Virus record (IMG/VR): IMGVR_UViG_3300044634_000444
Span: 1-25,024 of that record
Reading direction: 5' to 3' (one strand)
From: a virus
Length of the DNA: 25,024 bases
Shown here: positions 13,130 to 21,023 of the stretch, in pieces
How positions within the stretch are numbered: position 1 is the first letter of the stretch
Layout of the letters: each line of letters starts with the position of its first letter
The notes under the pieces: generated by a model
What the model saw: only the letters and a program-made list of their open reading frames with translations
Database searches by the model: none
Told to the model about the DNA's origin: nothing
Program-made: the position numbers and the translations under genes

Positions 13130-15018
13130 TGTTTACGCAAAGCATGCCGCAACTGGCGCAGGCTCTGTCCGGCGCTCTCCCAGAGGCCGCGCTGCGGCAG
13201 CTGATGCAGGCTCTCGGTAACTGCCAGCAGCCGCTCTCGCACCGCGGTGCGGTCAATATCCAGCCCCCAAACACCACAGGCGCTGGTGGTCTGGCGCGGC
13301 CAGGAGTGTGGAGAACATCCGACTACCGCGATCTGCTGCCTACCGCTGGCCAAGACACGTTCATTGATGTCGCTGGTGACACTTACAACAACACCAACAA
13401 CACCAACAACTACGACGGTCACCAGTTCAATTTCCCGATCAACCAAGACTTCAACTACAACAACTACTTCGGTGGCGACACGTTCAACGTCGCAGGCAAC
13501 AGCACGTTTGAAAACACCACCATCAACAACACAACCACCGAGAACCTCAACACCACCAACCTTAATGTTGACTACATCAACAACACCTACGTTGGTCAAG
13601 CCGGTCGCGATGGCGCGAGCGGGCGCGACGGGCGCGATGGCATAACCACCGTCCTTTTTGGCGGCGGTGGTTTCGTTCCGATGCAGCTGCCTTTCACTAA
13701 CGGCCGCACGCGCATTCTGAAGAGCGTGCTTGTCAGCGGCACAGTAGGTGTGCCGCACGCGACCAACGCCTACGTGTTCGACAAAGCGGTGACGGTTGGC
13801 ACCACGGACAGAAACAAGGAGTTTACGGTCACGGGAACCGTGGAAGTTCCGACTGTCGAAAGCGCAAGCATCAGTGCCATCAGCGCCTCCGGTACGGTAA
13901 CCCTTCCGACCGTCACGGGCGGTTCGTTATCGGGTGCCACAGCGAGCGGCAACATTTCCTACGACACGTACCCGACCGCTACGTGCAGCACCATCACTGG
14001 CACGGTATCTCTTCCTACTGGCGGGTCGCTGTCAGGAGCGACGGCTGACGGCACCATTTCCTACGACACCTACCCAACAGCGACCTGTGGCACTGTGTCA
14101 GGAACCGTCTCGCTCCCAACCACTGGGGCACTCGCTGGCGCAACGGCCAGCGGCACAATCACGTACGACATATACCCGACCGTCAACGTGGGATCCGTGA
14201 CTGGATTGTGCTCGGTGCCGACGACGGGATCTTTTACCGCAACGCCAGAGGGCATCAAAGCAGACGCTTCACTGGGTTCTCTGGCAGGAACGGTCACCAT
14301 CCCGATTCCGACCGGAGGTTACTTGGACGCCTCCTGCAAGTTAGTGCTTACAACCACCAACCAGACCTACAACGTGACCTTCACGGGCACGCCCGGGGTG
14401 ACCATTAGCTCGCAGGGAAGTGTTGCGGGCAGTGTTTTGCTGGGCGGTGAAACGAGCCGTAGCCTTACTATCTTTGGCCCATCCGTAACTCTGAACAAGT
14501 CCACCGCAACCGTCACGCCGACGTTCACGGTCGCAGGTGGTACGGTCGCCCTGTCTGGCTCCACATCTCGCGCGTTGTCAATCACAACGCCAACCATCTC
14601 GCTCACCAAGACAAATGCCACCGCCGCGTTTTCTGCTCCAGTTTCCGGTGGTGTTGTTTCGCTGACTGGCTCTACAGCCACCGCCGTCTCCATCACCACG
14701 CCCACCGTCACACTCACAAAGTCCTCCGGGTCCGCATCTGCCTCGCTCACGGTGAATGGCGGCACGTTCACTCCAACGAGCGGCAGCACCACATCGACAG
14801 TTACGGTCAGTGCTACTGGAGCCACCGTCACGCTAACGGCGGGCACCATTGATGTGCCCGCGTCCTTAAGTGGTTCAATAGCAGTCAAGGAGCCTACGGG
14901 CGAAGGGACTCTGAAGGACGACGAGGTGTCACTGGATGAAGAGCAGGAGACAAAGAAACTGGACATAACAGTAGTGCAAAAGGCAGACTTTCTCGTTTAT
15001 TTGAGGCCGCGCATCTAA
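13129..15018 (+). CDS. Repeat-rich low-complexity virion protein, 629 aa
   Basis: It starts at GTG 13129, which shares a base with the hub's TAG; GGAGGG at 13114-13119 is the ribosome site. Residues 1-75 are helical. Residues 86-155 are extremely Asn/Thr-rich (TYNNTNNTNNYDG, ENTTINNTTTENL). Then come a short collagen-like GRDGASGRDGRDG (159-171), a FVPMQLPFTNGRTRILKSVL segment, three 34-residue repeats (264-364), and three further Ser/Thr/Val strands of about 40 residues with S(L/I)TTPT(I/V)(S/T)LTK. The C-terminus (from about 590) is acidic and then KKLDITVVQKADFLVYLRP. This architecture suits an extended fibrous or decoration protein attached to the tail. There is no catalytic motif. Position between hub and lectin-like protein supports a tail-associated role. 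Function unknown. Confidence 0.75.
   Translation: MFTQSMPQLAQALSGALPEAALRQLMQALGNCQQPLSHRGAVNIQPPNTTGAGGLARPGVWRTSDYRDLLPTAGQDTFIDVAGDTYNNTNNTNNYDGHQFNFPINQDFNYNNYFGGDTFNVAGNSTFENTTINNTTTENLNTTNLNVDYINNTYVGQAGRDGASGRDGRDGITTVLFGGGGFVPMQLPFTNGRTRILKSVLVSGTVGVPHATNAYVFDKAVTVGTTDRNKEFTVTGTVEVPTVESASISAISASGTVTLPTVTGGSLSGATASGNISYDTYPTATCSTITGTVSLPTGGSLSGATADGTISYDTYPTATCGTVSGTVSLPTTGALAGATASGTITYDIYPTVNVGSVTGLCSVPTTGSFTATPEGIKADASLGSLAGTVTIPIPTGGYLDASCKLVLTTTNQTYNVTFTGTPGVTISSQGSVAGSVLLGGETSRSLTIFGPSVTLNKSTATVTPTFTVAGGTVALSGSTSRALSITTPTISLTKTNATAAFSAPVSGGVVSLTGSTATAVSITTPTVTLTKSSGSASASLTVNGGTFTPTSGSTTSTVTVSATGATVTLTAGTIDVPASLSGSIAVKEPTGEGTLKDDEVSLDEEQETKKLDITVVQKADFLVYLRPRI
13387..13410 (+). repeat. 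AAC/ACC trinucleotide run
   Basis: Eight codons alternate AAC, AAC, ACC and encode N-N-T three times (NNTNNTNN). It is a short coding microsatellite at the start of the Asn/Thr-rich region and could change length by slippage in steps of whole codons. Confidence 0.8.
13918..14220 (+). repeat. Three 34-codon repeats in the 13129 protein
   Basis: Each unit reads G(S/A)L(S/A)GATA(S/D)G, then I(S/T)YDxYPT, then a Thr/Val stretch ending in VSLP or CSVP. Units start near residues 264, 298 and 333. Third codon positions differ between units, so this is not a very recent expansion. Confidence 0.8.
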
Positions 15019-16253
15019 TGGCGTGTCCATGTTGCGAGACAGGCCGGTGCTGCAATGGTGCCACTTGCACTGCTACGGGAGCCTCTCAGTGCGCTGCCAC
15101 TTCCGGCACGTTTACAGCGGGCGGGAATTGCACGCAGTACGCATGCACCGCCCCCGTAAACCAGCCTTCAGTCTCCCCGCAATGCACTCTTGCGGATGCG
15201 TGCCAGTGCAGTAATGCAGGTAAGATTCTGCACGCCCCCTACACTACATGCAATTGTGTCACGCTGACTTCGGGCGGTGTCTTTAACGGCGGGTGCCCAA
15301 GCTACTACTGCAACGCATGCGACACCGCCACGGGTGTCTGCGTTCTCACCTGCCCTGCTCCTCGTTCCTGCTGTGCCGGAACGTGCTGTCCGCTGTCGCA
15401 GAGATGCGATAATGCCAGCGGGAACTGTGTGAACAAGTGTACGACCGGCGCGTTTTGCGCTGGCACGGGTTCGGCCTACGCCTGTTGCACATCTGGACAG
15501 AAGTGCTGCGGGTCATCTGGATGTCTTCCTGCATCGACCACCAGCTTCACCGTCGATGTCACCACAAACGAGTGGCTGAACACTGGCGTGACGCTTACGG
15601 CGGGTTCAGCCGTGGCGATCTCGGCCACGGCGAGTTGCGACCGCTGCGCTGCCGGGACAGTGGAGTGGGCGGGAGCCGGTTCGACTGCCACGCCCAATGG
15701 CGTGCCTGCTGCTGACTGCTCCAATTCGAACAGCGTGGTGTTTGCTATTTGCCACATGGCTCTCATTGGCAGGATTGGCCTAACAGGCACCCCCTTCTTG
15801 GTTGGCTCAAGTTACTCCGGGTCGCCTGGGGCGGGCCTGTTGTACCTGCGCCAGAACGATTCAAATACTGGAGACAACCGCGGAACTTTCACCGGGACCA
15901 TCACACCGGACCCCTGCCCCGGCTACACGCCCGCAGCCATTGGTGATCCAATCGTTTACGCAGCCGGGGAGGAACCGCCACCGCCACCCGGGCCTGGGGC
16001 GGAAGTCAAAAGGCTCCTGAGCCTCGCGGGAATTGTGGCATCCCCCACCTGCAGCTGTAACGCGCGGGCTGCACAGATGGACGCTTGGGGGGAATGGGAG
16101 TGCCTGACGCGCCTGCCTGAGATCATCGGCTGGCTCAAGGAAGAGGCCGAAAAGCGGGATTTGTGGTTTTTCCAACCCGCTGGGTACGCCTTGGTTTTGG
16201 CCGCTATTTCCCTGTCGGCACTGAAACGAGCCATTCGGGGCAATAGCAAATAG
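15018..16253 (+). CDS. Cysteine-rich virion protein with LecA(PA-IL)-like lectin domain, 411 aa
   Basis: The start ATG overlaps the previous stop (TAATG), with GAGG 11 nt upstream. Residues 1-169 hold 32 cysteines, with several CC pairs (CPCCETGRCC, CCAGTCCP, CCTSGQKCCG) as in disulfide-knotted granulin- or toxin-like folds. Residues about 176-296 resemble the galactose-binding LecA/PA-IL family: TNEWLNTGVTLTAGSAVAI, then MALIGRIGLTGTPFLVG, then LYLRQNDSNTGDNRGTFTG, where ND and DN fall where LecA's calcium ligands lie. After a poly-Pro linker comes a C-terminal block: SLAGIVASPTCSCNARAAQM, GEWECL, IIGWLKEEAEKR and a short hydrophobic stretch (GYALVLAAISLSAL). I recall this C-terminal block from planctomycete phage or host proteins. 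A host-surface-binding role is likely; chemistry and disulfide state are inference. Confidence 0.7.
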   Translation: MACPCCETGRCCNGATCTATGASQCAATSGTFTAGGNCTQYACTAPVNQPSVSPQCTLADACQCSNAGKILHAPYTTCNCVTLTSGGVFNGGCPSYYCNACDTATGVCVLTCPAPRSCCAGTCCPLSQRCDNASGNCVNKCTTGAFCAGTGSAYACCTSGQKCCGSSGCLPASTTSFTVDVTTNEWLNTGVTLTAGSAVAISATASCDRCAAGTVEWAGAGSTATPNGVPAADCSNSNSVVFAICHMALIGRIGLTGTPFLVGSSYSGSPGAGLLYLRQNDSNTGDNRGTFTGTITPDPCPGYTPAAIGDPIVYAAGEEPPPPPGPGAEVKRLLSLAGIVASPTCSCNARAAQMDAWGEWECLTRLPEIIGWLKEEAEKRDLWFFQPAGYALVLAAISLSALKRAIRGNSK

Positions 16254-16262
16254 GAGACACGC

Positions 16263-17462
16263 ATGGCTGCATTTGATGGAACCTTTCTGGCCCCGTGGGG
16301 GGCGAACACCGCCAAGGAATACGCCACGGCTGTTGGTGGTCAGGTTGCTGGGGCACCAACCCAGTTTGGCCAGACGCTGGGCGGGATGTACGACTCCTAC
16401 AACAAGGGGTATGGCACGTACAACCAAGGGCTTGCAAGCCTTGGAAACAGCTACGCCCAGAACTATGCCGCCATGGCTGGTGGTATCGGCGGCGTGGCCA
16501 ACGCTCTTGGCAATACGTGGAACAACGCCCAGGCCAACAACCAAGCTGCTTCCGCTGCCGAGGCTGCGCGTCAGGCGGCAGTGTCGAATCTCGGCACCGC
16601 AGCTATGGCGAACTACGGCAACGTGGCTGGCCAAGGTCTGCAGGCGTGGGCGCAGAACCAGAACGGCTACCAGAAGTCTCTGGCTGACATGAATGTCGGC
16701 AACCAGAACGCTGTCAGCCAGCTTGGCATTGGTCGGTACAACGCCTTGGCTGGCCTGGGCAAGTCTGGCGCTGCGATGCAGGTCGGCCGCGATGTCTCCG
16801 CTTCCCTTCCCGGTCTGGCAGGCAATGCCACTGGTAGCTCTCCTGCTAGCGGTGGCGAAGGCTACAGCATGCTGGAAGGCTTGCGCGGTGACATCAACAA
16901 CGGCGCTGAGCTAAACGCCTTGGCGCGCACGCATGACGCTGACGTTGGCTCCCTCAATGCAGATCAAGCCCTCGCCCGCAACATGCCACGTACGATGGTG
17001 AGCGATGCCTATGGCGCACTGATGGACTTTAACCGGATGAATCTCGGCGCGTCATCCGGCGGCATGAATCAGTTCTATGACTTCGCGCGTGAGTCGCAGG
17101 AAAACAACAACCGCCCCGGCCAAGCGATCCCGACCGGCTCGCTCTTGGAAGCCTTGGCTGGTGGTTATTCCGATTCGGCCAATCGAATCGGGACCGTCCA
17201 GACGGATATGAACTCTGGCTGGTCGGACAACAAGGGCATGTACAACTCGTCCGTGGCCGGGGTGAACGATCTGTTCAACCGCTCCATTGGCAGCATTGGC
17301 GTGTTCCGCAACAAGTCCCAGATCCAGCAGGACGAGTGGGCCATGGAGGACGCGGCCCGTGAGCGCAGCAAGCGCGAGAGAGAGCGGGCGCTTGCCGAGG
17401 TTGCCAACTCTCCTTACGCCGGGGTTCAGCGTCGTCAGTCCACGTTCAGAAATTTCATGTAG
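16263..17462 (+). CDS. Probable internal virion (ejection) protein, 399 aa
   Basis: ATG 16263 follows AGGAGAC at a good distance. The product is dominated by Ala, Gly, Asn and Gln: an N-terminal region with YDSYNKGYGTYNQGLASLGN and a GGIGGVANALGNTW stretch, then long predicted helices (ASAAEAARQAAVSNLGTAA), a central Gly/Ser linker (ATGSSPASGGEGYS), and a very charged C-terminal helix (EDAARERSKRERERALAEVA). Small Ala-rich amphipathic proteins of this type, encoded downstream of the tail hub, are the ejection proteins of podoviruses (T7 gp14 / P22 gp7 class by role). They leave the capsid with the DNA and line a channel across the envelope. Sequence identity to those is not visible, so the role rests on composition and position. 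Confidence 0.6.
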   Translation: MAAFDGTFLAPWGANTAKEYATAVGGQVAGAPTQFGQTLGGMYDSYNKGYGTYNQGLASLGNSYAQNYAAMAGGIGGVANALGNTWNNAQANNQAASAAEAARQAAVSNLGTAAMANYGNVAGQGLQAWAQNQNGYQKSLADMNVGNQNAVSQLGIGRYNALAGLGKSGAAMQVGRDVSASLPGLAGNATGSSPASGGEGYSMLEGLRGDINNGAELNALARTHDADVGSLNADQALARNMPRTMVSDAYGALMDFNRMNLGASSGGMNQFYDFARESQENNNRPGQAIPTGSLLEALAGGYSDSANRIGTVQTDMNSGWSDNKGMYNSSVAGVNDLFNRSIGSIGVFRNKSQIQQDEWAMEDAARERSKRERERALAEVANSPYAGVQRRQSTFRNFM

Positions 17463-17477
17463 AGGCGACTACTAACA

Positions 17478-17744
17478 GTGCCATCACCCTACTCCACCTA
17501 TCCGCAAGGCCACCAGGACGTTTTCGCCTCGCTCCTCCAAGGGGCGCAGGCCAGCAACGACATGGACGCCGCCCGCCGCCAGTCGGAGCTTGGCAAGCAG
17601 AGTAAGGAGTTTGCCCAGAGGTATGCGCTGCAAGGCTTGCAGAACGACATCTCGGAGCAGGGGCAGCGAAACAACTTGATGCAGTCGCGAATGGATGGCG
17701 TCTTTGGGCCTGCTGGCAACATCTTGCGAGGGCTATTCAATTGA
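17478..17744 (+). CDS. Small helical virion-associated protein, 88 aa
   Basis: The start is GTG 17478, with AGAGG at 17461-17465 about 12 nt upstream. The product is a mostly helical, Gln-rich protein (YPQGHQDVFASLLQGAQASN, RRQSELGKQSKEFAQRYALQ) ending in a hydrophobic VFGPAGNILRGLFN. Its last codons overlap the next start (TTGA, 17741-17744). Position in the run of ejection-type genes suggests an internal protein; no family is recognised. Confidence 0.65.
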   Translation: MPSPYSTYPQGHQDVFASLLQGAQASNDMDAARRQSELGKQSKEFAQRYALQGLQNDISEQGQRNNLMQSRMDGVFGPAGNILRGLFN

Positions 17745-18118
17745 TCCCACAGCAGCGGGTTAACGCCAACTTCAACAACGACTACGCCAGTGCGATCTCG
17801 CTGGGCGATCCGCGCCTGACGATGAAGCAGATGGACCGCGGCGGCATGTCTCGCGGCGCAGGGCAGATGAGCAACGCTGGCATGATGGGTGCGCAGAAGA
17901 TGGCCCAAGGCATCGCGGAGGCGTACGGCACCAAGCAGAAGGCACAGGACTACAACAACGCCTACTCCATGCAGAACCAGCAGTCCGACGCTTCGCAGCA
18001 ACAGTCGATTCAGTCTCTGCTGATGCAGCAGCAATACAACAACCAGATGGCCGCACAGCAGCGGCAGAACTCTGCGATGAACTTTGCGACTTCGATCCTT
18101 GGAGGCTTGCTTCAGTAA
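17741..18118 (+). CDS. Gln/Met-rich probable internal virion protein, 125 aa
   Basis: It starts at TTG 17741, overlapping the preceding TGA. The next in-frame ATG, at 17821, would remove the well-formed N-terminus (NANFNNDYASAISLGDPR). The body is rich in Met, Gly and Gln (MSRGAGQMSNAGMMGAQKMA; SMQNQQSDASQQQSIQSLLM), with a long Gln-rich helix and a hydrophobic end (AMNFATSILGGLLQ). This composition recalls small ejection proteins, which are flexible enough to pass through the portal. The stop overlaps the next start (TAATG). The function is inferred from composition and context only. Confidence 0.65.
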   Translation: MIPQQRVNANFNNDYASAISLGDPRLTMKQMDRGGMSRGAGQMSNAGMMGAQKMAQGIAEAYGTKQKAQDYNNAYSMQNQQSDASQQQSIQSLLMQQQYNNQMAAQQRQNSAMNFATSILGGLLQ

Positions 18119-18393
18119 TGGCACGCATTGACTTTGACCTAGACGATCTGACGCAGGCCGGACTGAAGCGACTGGTAAAGCAGCTGCTGTCCGCTAGCGA
18201 CGAAGAGGAAAAGAAGATCATCGCCAAGCTGGGCAAGGGCGAGAAGTCCGACAAGCAGCCGAAGAACGACCTTGCCGATCTGGACGAAGAGATGCACGGC
18301 AAGCCCAACACCCCGATGGTCGAAGACGACGACGGGCCGAAGGACGGGGAAGAGATGCCTGACATTCCGAAGAAGGGGAAGAAGCGTGGCTAA
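18118..18393 (+). CDS. Small highly charged protein, 91 aa
   Basis: ATG 18118 overlaps the previous TAA. The product begins MARIDFDLDDLTQAGLKRLV and is a short amphipathic helix followed by an almost entirely charged, disordered tail alternating Lys clusters (EEEKKIIAKLGKGEKSDK) and Asp/Glu clusters (MVEDDDGPKDGEEMPD), ending PKKGKKRG. Such acidic/basic tails occur in phage scaffold or assembly proteins and in DNA-mimicking proteins, but nothing here decides among these. Its last eight bases contain the GTG start of the next gene. Confidence 0.65.
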   Translation: MARIDFDLDDLTQAGLKRLVKQLLSASDEEEKKIIAKLGKGEKSDKQPKNDLADLDEEMHGKPNTPMVEDDDGPKDGEEMPDIPKKGKKRG

Positions 18394-19441
18394 TTACGCA
18401 GATGAAGTTTTAGATAGCATTCGCGCGCTGATGCGCAACTCTGGCGTAGTCCTTCCTCCTCCCGGTGCGGCCCGCGCTGCGGCGAACGTAACTATTGACC
18501 CTGCCATTGCTGCCCGTGCAGCGCGGCAGGCTGCTCCCGACTTTAGCAACGTGCAAGGCATCCCTGACGCTGTCCTGCCGTTTACGGACCCAAGTGTTGC
18601 CGCACGGCTAGATGGCGCGATGCCTCCCGCTGGCCCCGACATGAATCTCGGCACGCCGCTTTTCGATCAGATGCACAAGAGCGCAGGAGCGTTCGACAAC
18701 ACGCTCCGCGGCCGGACGGCCAACCTTCGCAACCAGCCGTTCGCCAAGCCCGCGCAGGCTGCGATCAAGGACGCTAATGACAATGCCGCTAGGATGCGTG
18801 CCGCAATGGCCGCGTCTGCTGAGCGTGGCGAAGTTATGAAGGATGTTGGAACCATTGGTGGCATGGTCGCCGGGGCCGGTGCGCTGGGCGCTGGTGCCCT
18901 CGCCCTGACTTCACAAGGGTCTGCGCCGAAGACGCCTGCGGTCCAAGCTCAGCCATCCCCGGCTGCGCCACCCCCTCCACCGGCCGCGCCGCCACCGACC
19001 GCCAAGAAGCCGGTCGATCCAGTGTTTGAAGACAATGGTGCGTTGACCGATACGGGCGGCACGGCAGAGCTTGCCAACGAAGCGCGTCCCGTCCCTGCCG
19101 TTGCGGCGTCCACGGATCCGCGCGAGCAGGCTCAGGAACTAATGGCCAAGCTGAACCAGATGCGCCGTGCGGCGGGTGGCGAGGTTCCCGAGGCCGCGCA
19201 GATGATGTCTGAGATCAACCGGCTTTTGGCTCTCAGCAATCAGAGCCGTAACGCCATGACTCCGCAGCAGGCTCAAGGCTCCAAGGATCCGCTCGTCCAA
19301 GCTCAGGCTCTCATCGCCCAGCTGAACGAAATGCGCAAGAAGGCTGGCGGCGAAGTCCCGCAGGCTCAAAAGATCATGGCAGAAGTCCGCAGGCTTCAGG
19401 CCATTGGTGATCAGCAGCGCAACGCAGCCCAGACACGCTAG
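18386..19441 (+). CDS. Probable internal virion protein with duplicated helical repeat, 351 aa
   Basis: I chose GTG 18386, preceded by GAAGGGGAAG; the longer in-frame extension back to 18272 is an out-of-frame shadow of the charged gene. The product starts MANYADEVLDSIRALMRNSG. It has an Ala-rich helical middle and one Gly/Ala hydrophobic segment (VGTIGGMVAGAGALGAGALA, residues 154-173) that could insert in a membrane. A Pro-rich linker (PSPAAPPPPPAAPPPTAKKP) follows, then two copies of a 46-residue helical repeat (19115-19252 and 19286-19423). A membrane-active segment plus flexible linker and helical repeats fits a protein ejected with the DNA, but no family is recognised. Confidence 0.65.
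   Translation: MANYADEVLDSIRALMRNSGVVLPPPGAARAAANVTIDPAIAARAARQAAPDFSNVQGIPDAVLPFTDPSVAARLDGAMPPAGPDMNLGTPLFDQMHKSAGAFDNTLRGRTANLRNQPFAKPAQAAIKDANDNAARMRAAMAASAERGEVMKDVGTIGGMVAGAGALGAGALALTSQGSAPKTPAVQAQPSPAAPPPPPAAPPPTAKKPVDPVFEDNGALTDTGGTAELANEARPVPAVAASTDPREQAQELMAKLNQMRRAAGGEVPEAAQMMSEINRLLALSNQSRNAMTPQQAQGSKDPLVQAQALIAQLNEMRKKAGGEVPQAQKIMAEVRRLQAIGDQQRNAAQTR
19115..19423 (+). repeat. Two 46-codon tandem repeats, period 57 codons
   Basis: Both copies begin DPxxQAQxL, contain AGGEVPxA at the same place, and end with (N/D)QxRN. Copy 1 is 19115-19252 and copy 2 is 19286-19423. They encode paired helices around the AGGEVP turn. Confidence 0.85.
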
Positions 19442-19449
19442 GAGTGACG

Positions 19450-21021
19450 ATGGCCATTAATATGCAACCCAGCCAGCTGGACTCTCTCTTCGCAGCTGAC
19501 ACTCCGATCACGCCAGACCCGCCGGTTCGCACCACACCACCTGCTGCCAGCAGCGCGCGCGGATGGATAGTGCGTGGCAACGTGTCGCGAGACGAGATGA
19601 TCAAGCGTCTGGTCGATGCGGGCATGACCCCCGCGGAAGCGGCCAAGATTGTGGACGGTGAACTGAACCGCAGCGGCGGGCGACCTCGCGCGATGTTCGA
19701 CCAAGACAATACCACCGAGGGTAACGAAGCCCTGCGGCAGCGTGTTGTCACGTTGCGTGACACGGAACGTCGCCAAGGGATCTTTGAGGATAACTACAAC
19801 GAGGCCACTGGTGCCCCGTCTAGGTCCGACATGGCACCGCCGCCAATGGATCCAGACCAAGTTCCTCTGACTGCCCAGCAGCTGCGTGAGATGGGCTACA
19901 ACCCATACACGGAGCCTGGGGTCAACATGCCCGATGGCTCAAAGGCCGAGGGTCCGCAGCAGCTTATGAATGAGCGCGAGGCTGCGGCTTACAACGTCCG
20001 CACCCCCAATGGACCGGGGTGGTACAACCCATCCGGTCGCGACAAGGCCATGATGGCGCGCGGGTATGTGCCCGTCATGAATCAAGACGGCACGGTGTCC
20101 TACCGCTTGGGACCAGGCGGCGAGGTCGATGGCTTGCCGGGAACTCCCGGGCGCGGCGGGCGGCGCGAAGACCTAGAAGCCCAGATGCTGAAGGCGGATG
20201 GCACGCCCATGGTTGATGGGCAAGGCAACGCCATCCCGCGCTTCCGCGTAGCAAACATGTCTGGGCCGCTGTCCGAAAACAACTCGGTGTACGTGCAGTC
20301 CAACGAAGCCAAAGCCAAGCAGGCTGCGTACATGAAAGAGCGGCAGTTGTACCGCGATGCCGAGATCCAAGGGGTGTCACCGGCTGCGCTGATGGCTGCA
20401 AACCCTGGCGACTACGGCGACCTCACAGCTGGTGGCCAGCGAGATCGCGTTGCCGCGAGAGCAGCGAACGAAGGCGCACGGCAAGCAGCTGCCGACAAGC
20501 GCGAGGCCGCGTGGCGTTCGCAGATGATGCTGGCTGGTCGCAACCCAGCCAAGAATGCAGTCAACGCTTACAACGCGCTGAACGATCCAAACACCAACGA
20601 CTGGCAACGGGCGGTGATGGCCAACGCGCTGCGGCCGGACATGGACAACACCACACCGCTGACCGTTGATGCGATGGGTGCGCAGAATGCCTTGCGGTTT
20701 CTAAACAGCACCAACTTGGGTGCAGCCGGACTGGGTGGAACCAATGCGTTGATGCAAGCGCAAGCAGACCAGCTGGCCCGAGACAAGGCGGTGGCTCGCG
20801 CGGATGCCTTAATCGCCAAGTACCCGAAGGGCTGGGACGGCATGTACAAAGCGGCGGATGTCAAAGCCGTGCGTGATGCGGTCGAACTTCAGCACCCGGG
20901 CATGGGCGATGCTGCGACGGCACACATTCGGGCTCGGCCAGCAGCTCAGCCTAGCTCTGGACCGCCTTCCCCGCCGCCAGCCCCCGGGCCAATGAACGGC
21001 CTGCCGCCCATTGGGAGGTAG
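19450..21021 (+). CDS. Probable internal virion protein, 523 aa
   Basis: The ATG at 19450 is favoured over the in-frame GTG at 19444, because TAGGAG at 19439-19444 then sits 5 nt upstream as ribosome site. The product opens MAINMQPSQLDSLFAADTPI, has a helix-turn segment (VSRDEMIKRLVDAGMTPAEA, residues about 45-64) and a Gly/Pro/Asn-rich middle (YNPYTEPGVNMPDGS, GPGGEVDGLPGTPGRGGR). A long Ala/Arg helical region follows (RAANEGARQAAADKREAAWR), and the C-terminus is a Pro-rich tail (PPSPPPAPGPMNGLPPIGR). There is no catalytic signature and no clear membrane segment. It lies between two other ejection-type genes with a 2-nt gap to the next start. A virion-internal role is inferred; a soluble assembly factor is the alternative. 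Confidence 0.6.
   Translation: MAINMQPSQLDSLFAADTPITPDPPVRTTPPAASSARGWIVRGNVSRDEMIKRLVDAGMTPAEAAKIVDGELNRSGGRPRAMFDQDNTTEGNEALRQRVVTLRDTERRQGIFEDNYNEATGAPSRSDMAPPPMDPDQVPLTAQQLREMGYNPYTEPGVNMPDGSKAEGPQQLMNEREAAAYNVRTPNGPGWYNPSGRDKAMMARGYVPVMNQDGTVSYRLGPGGEVDGLPGTPGRGGRREDLEAQMLKADGTPMVDGQGNAIPRFRVANMSGPLSENNSVYVQSNEAKAKQAAYMKERQLYRDAEIQGVSPAALMAANPGDYGDLTAGGQRDRVAARAANEGARQAAADKREAAWRSQMMLAGRNPAKNAVNAYNALNDPNTNDWQRAVMANALRPDMDNTTPLTVDAMGAQNALRFLNSTNLGAAGLGGTNALMQAQADQLARDKAVARADALIAKYPKGWDGMYKAADVKAVRDAVELQHPGMGDAATAHIRARPAAQPSSGPPSPPPAPGPMNGLPPIGR
21014..21018 (+). promoter_or_regulatory. Shine-Dalgarno GGAGG for the TTG start at 21024
   Basis: GGAGG, in the last codons of the upstream gene, is 5 nt before TTG 21024. 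It supports a non-ATG start for the largest gene of the window. Confidence 0.6.
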
Positions 21022-21023
21022 CG

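Noticed and set aside
13387-13410. CRISPR-like or origin-like iterons in the AAC/ACC run
   Set aside because: It is a short trinucleotide run inside a gene, encoding Asn/Asn/Thr; there are no spacers of constant length and no palindromic repeats.
18272-18385. Upstream extension of the 18386 gene
   Set aside because: The added residues are the shifted-frame reading of the Lys/Asp-rich small gene; GTG 18386 has a good ribosome site and overlaps the preceding stop as elsewhere in the operon.
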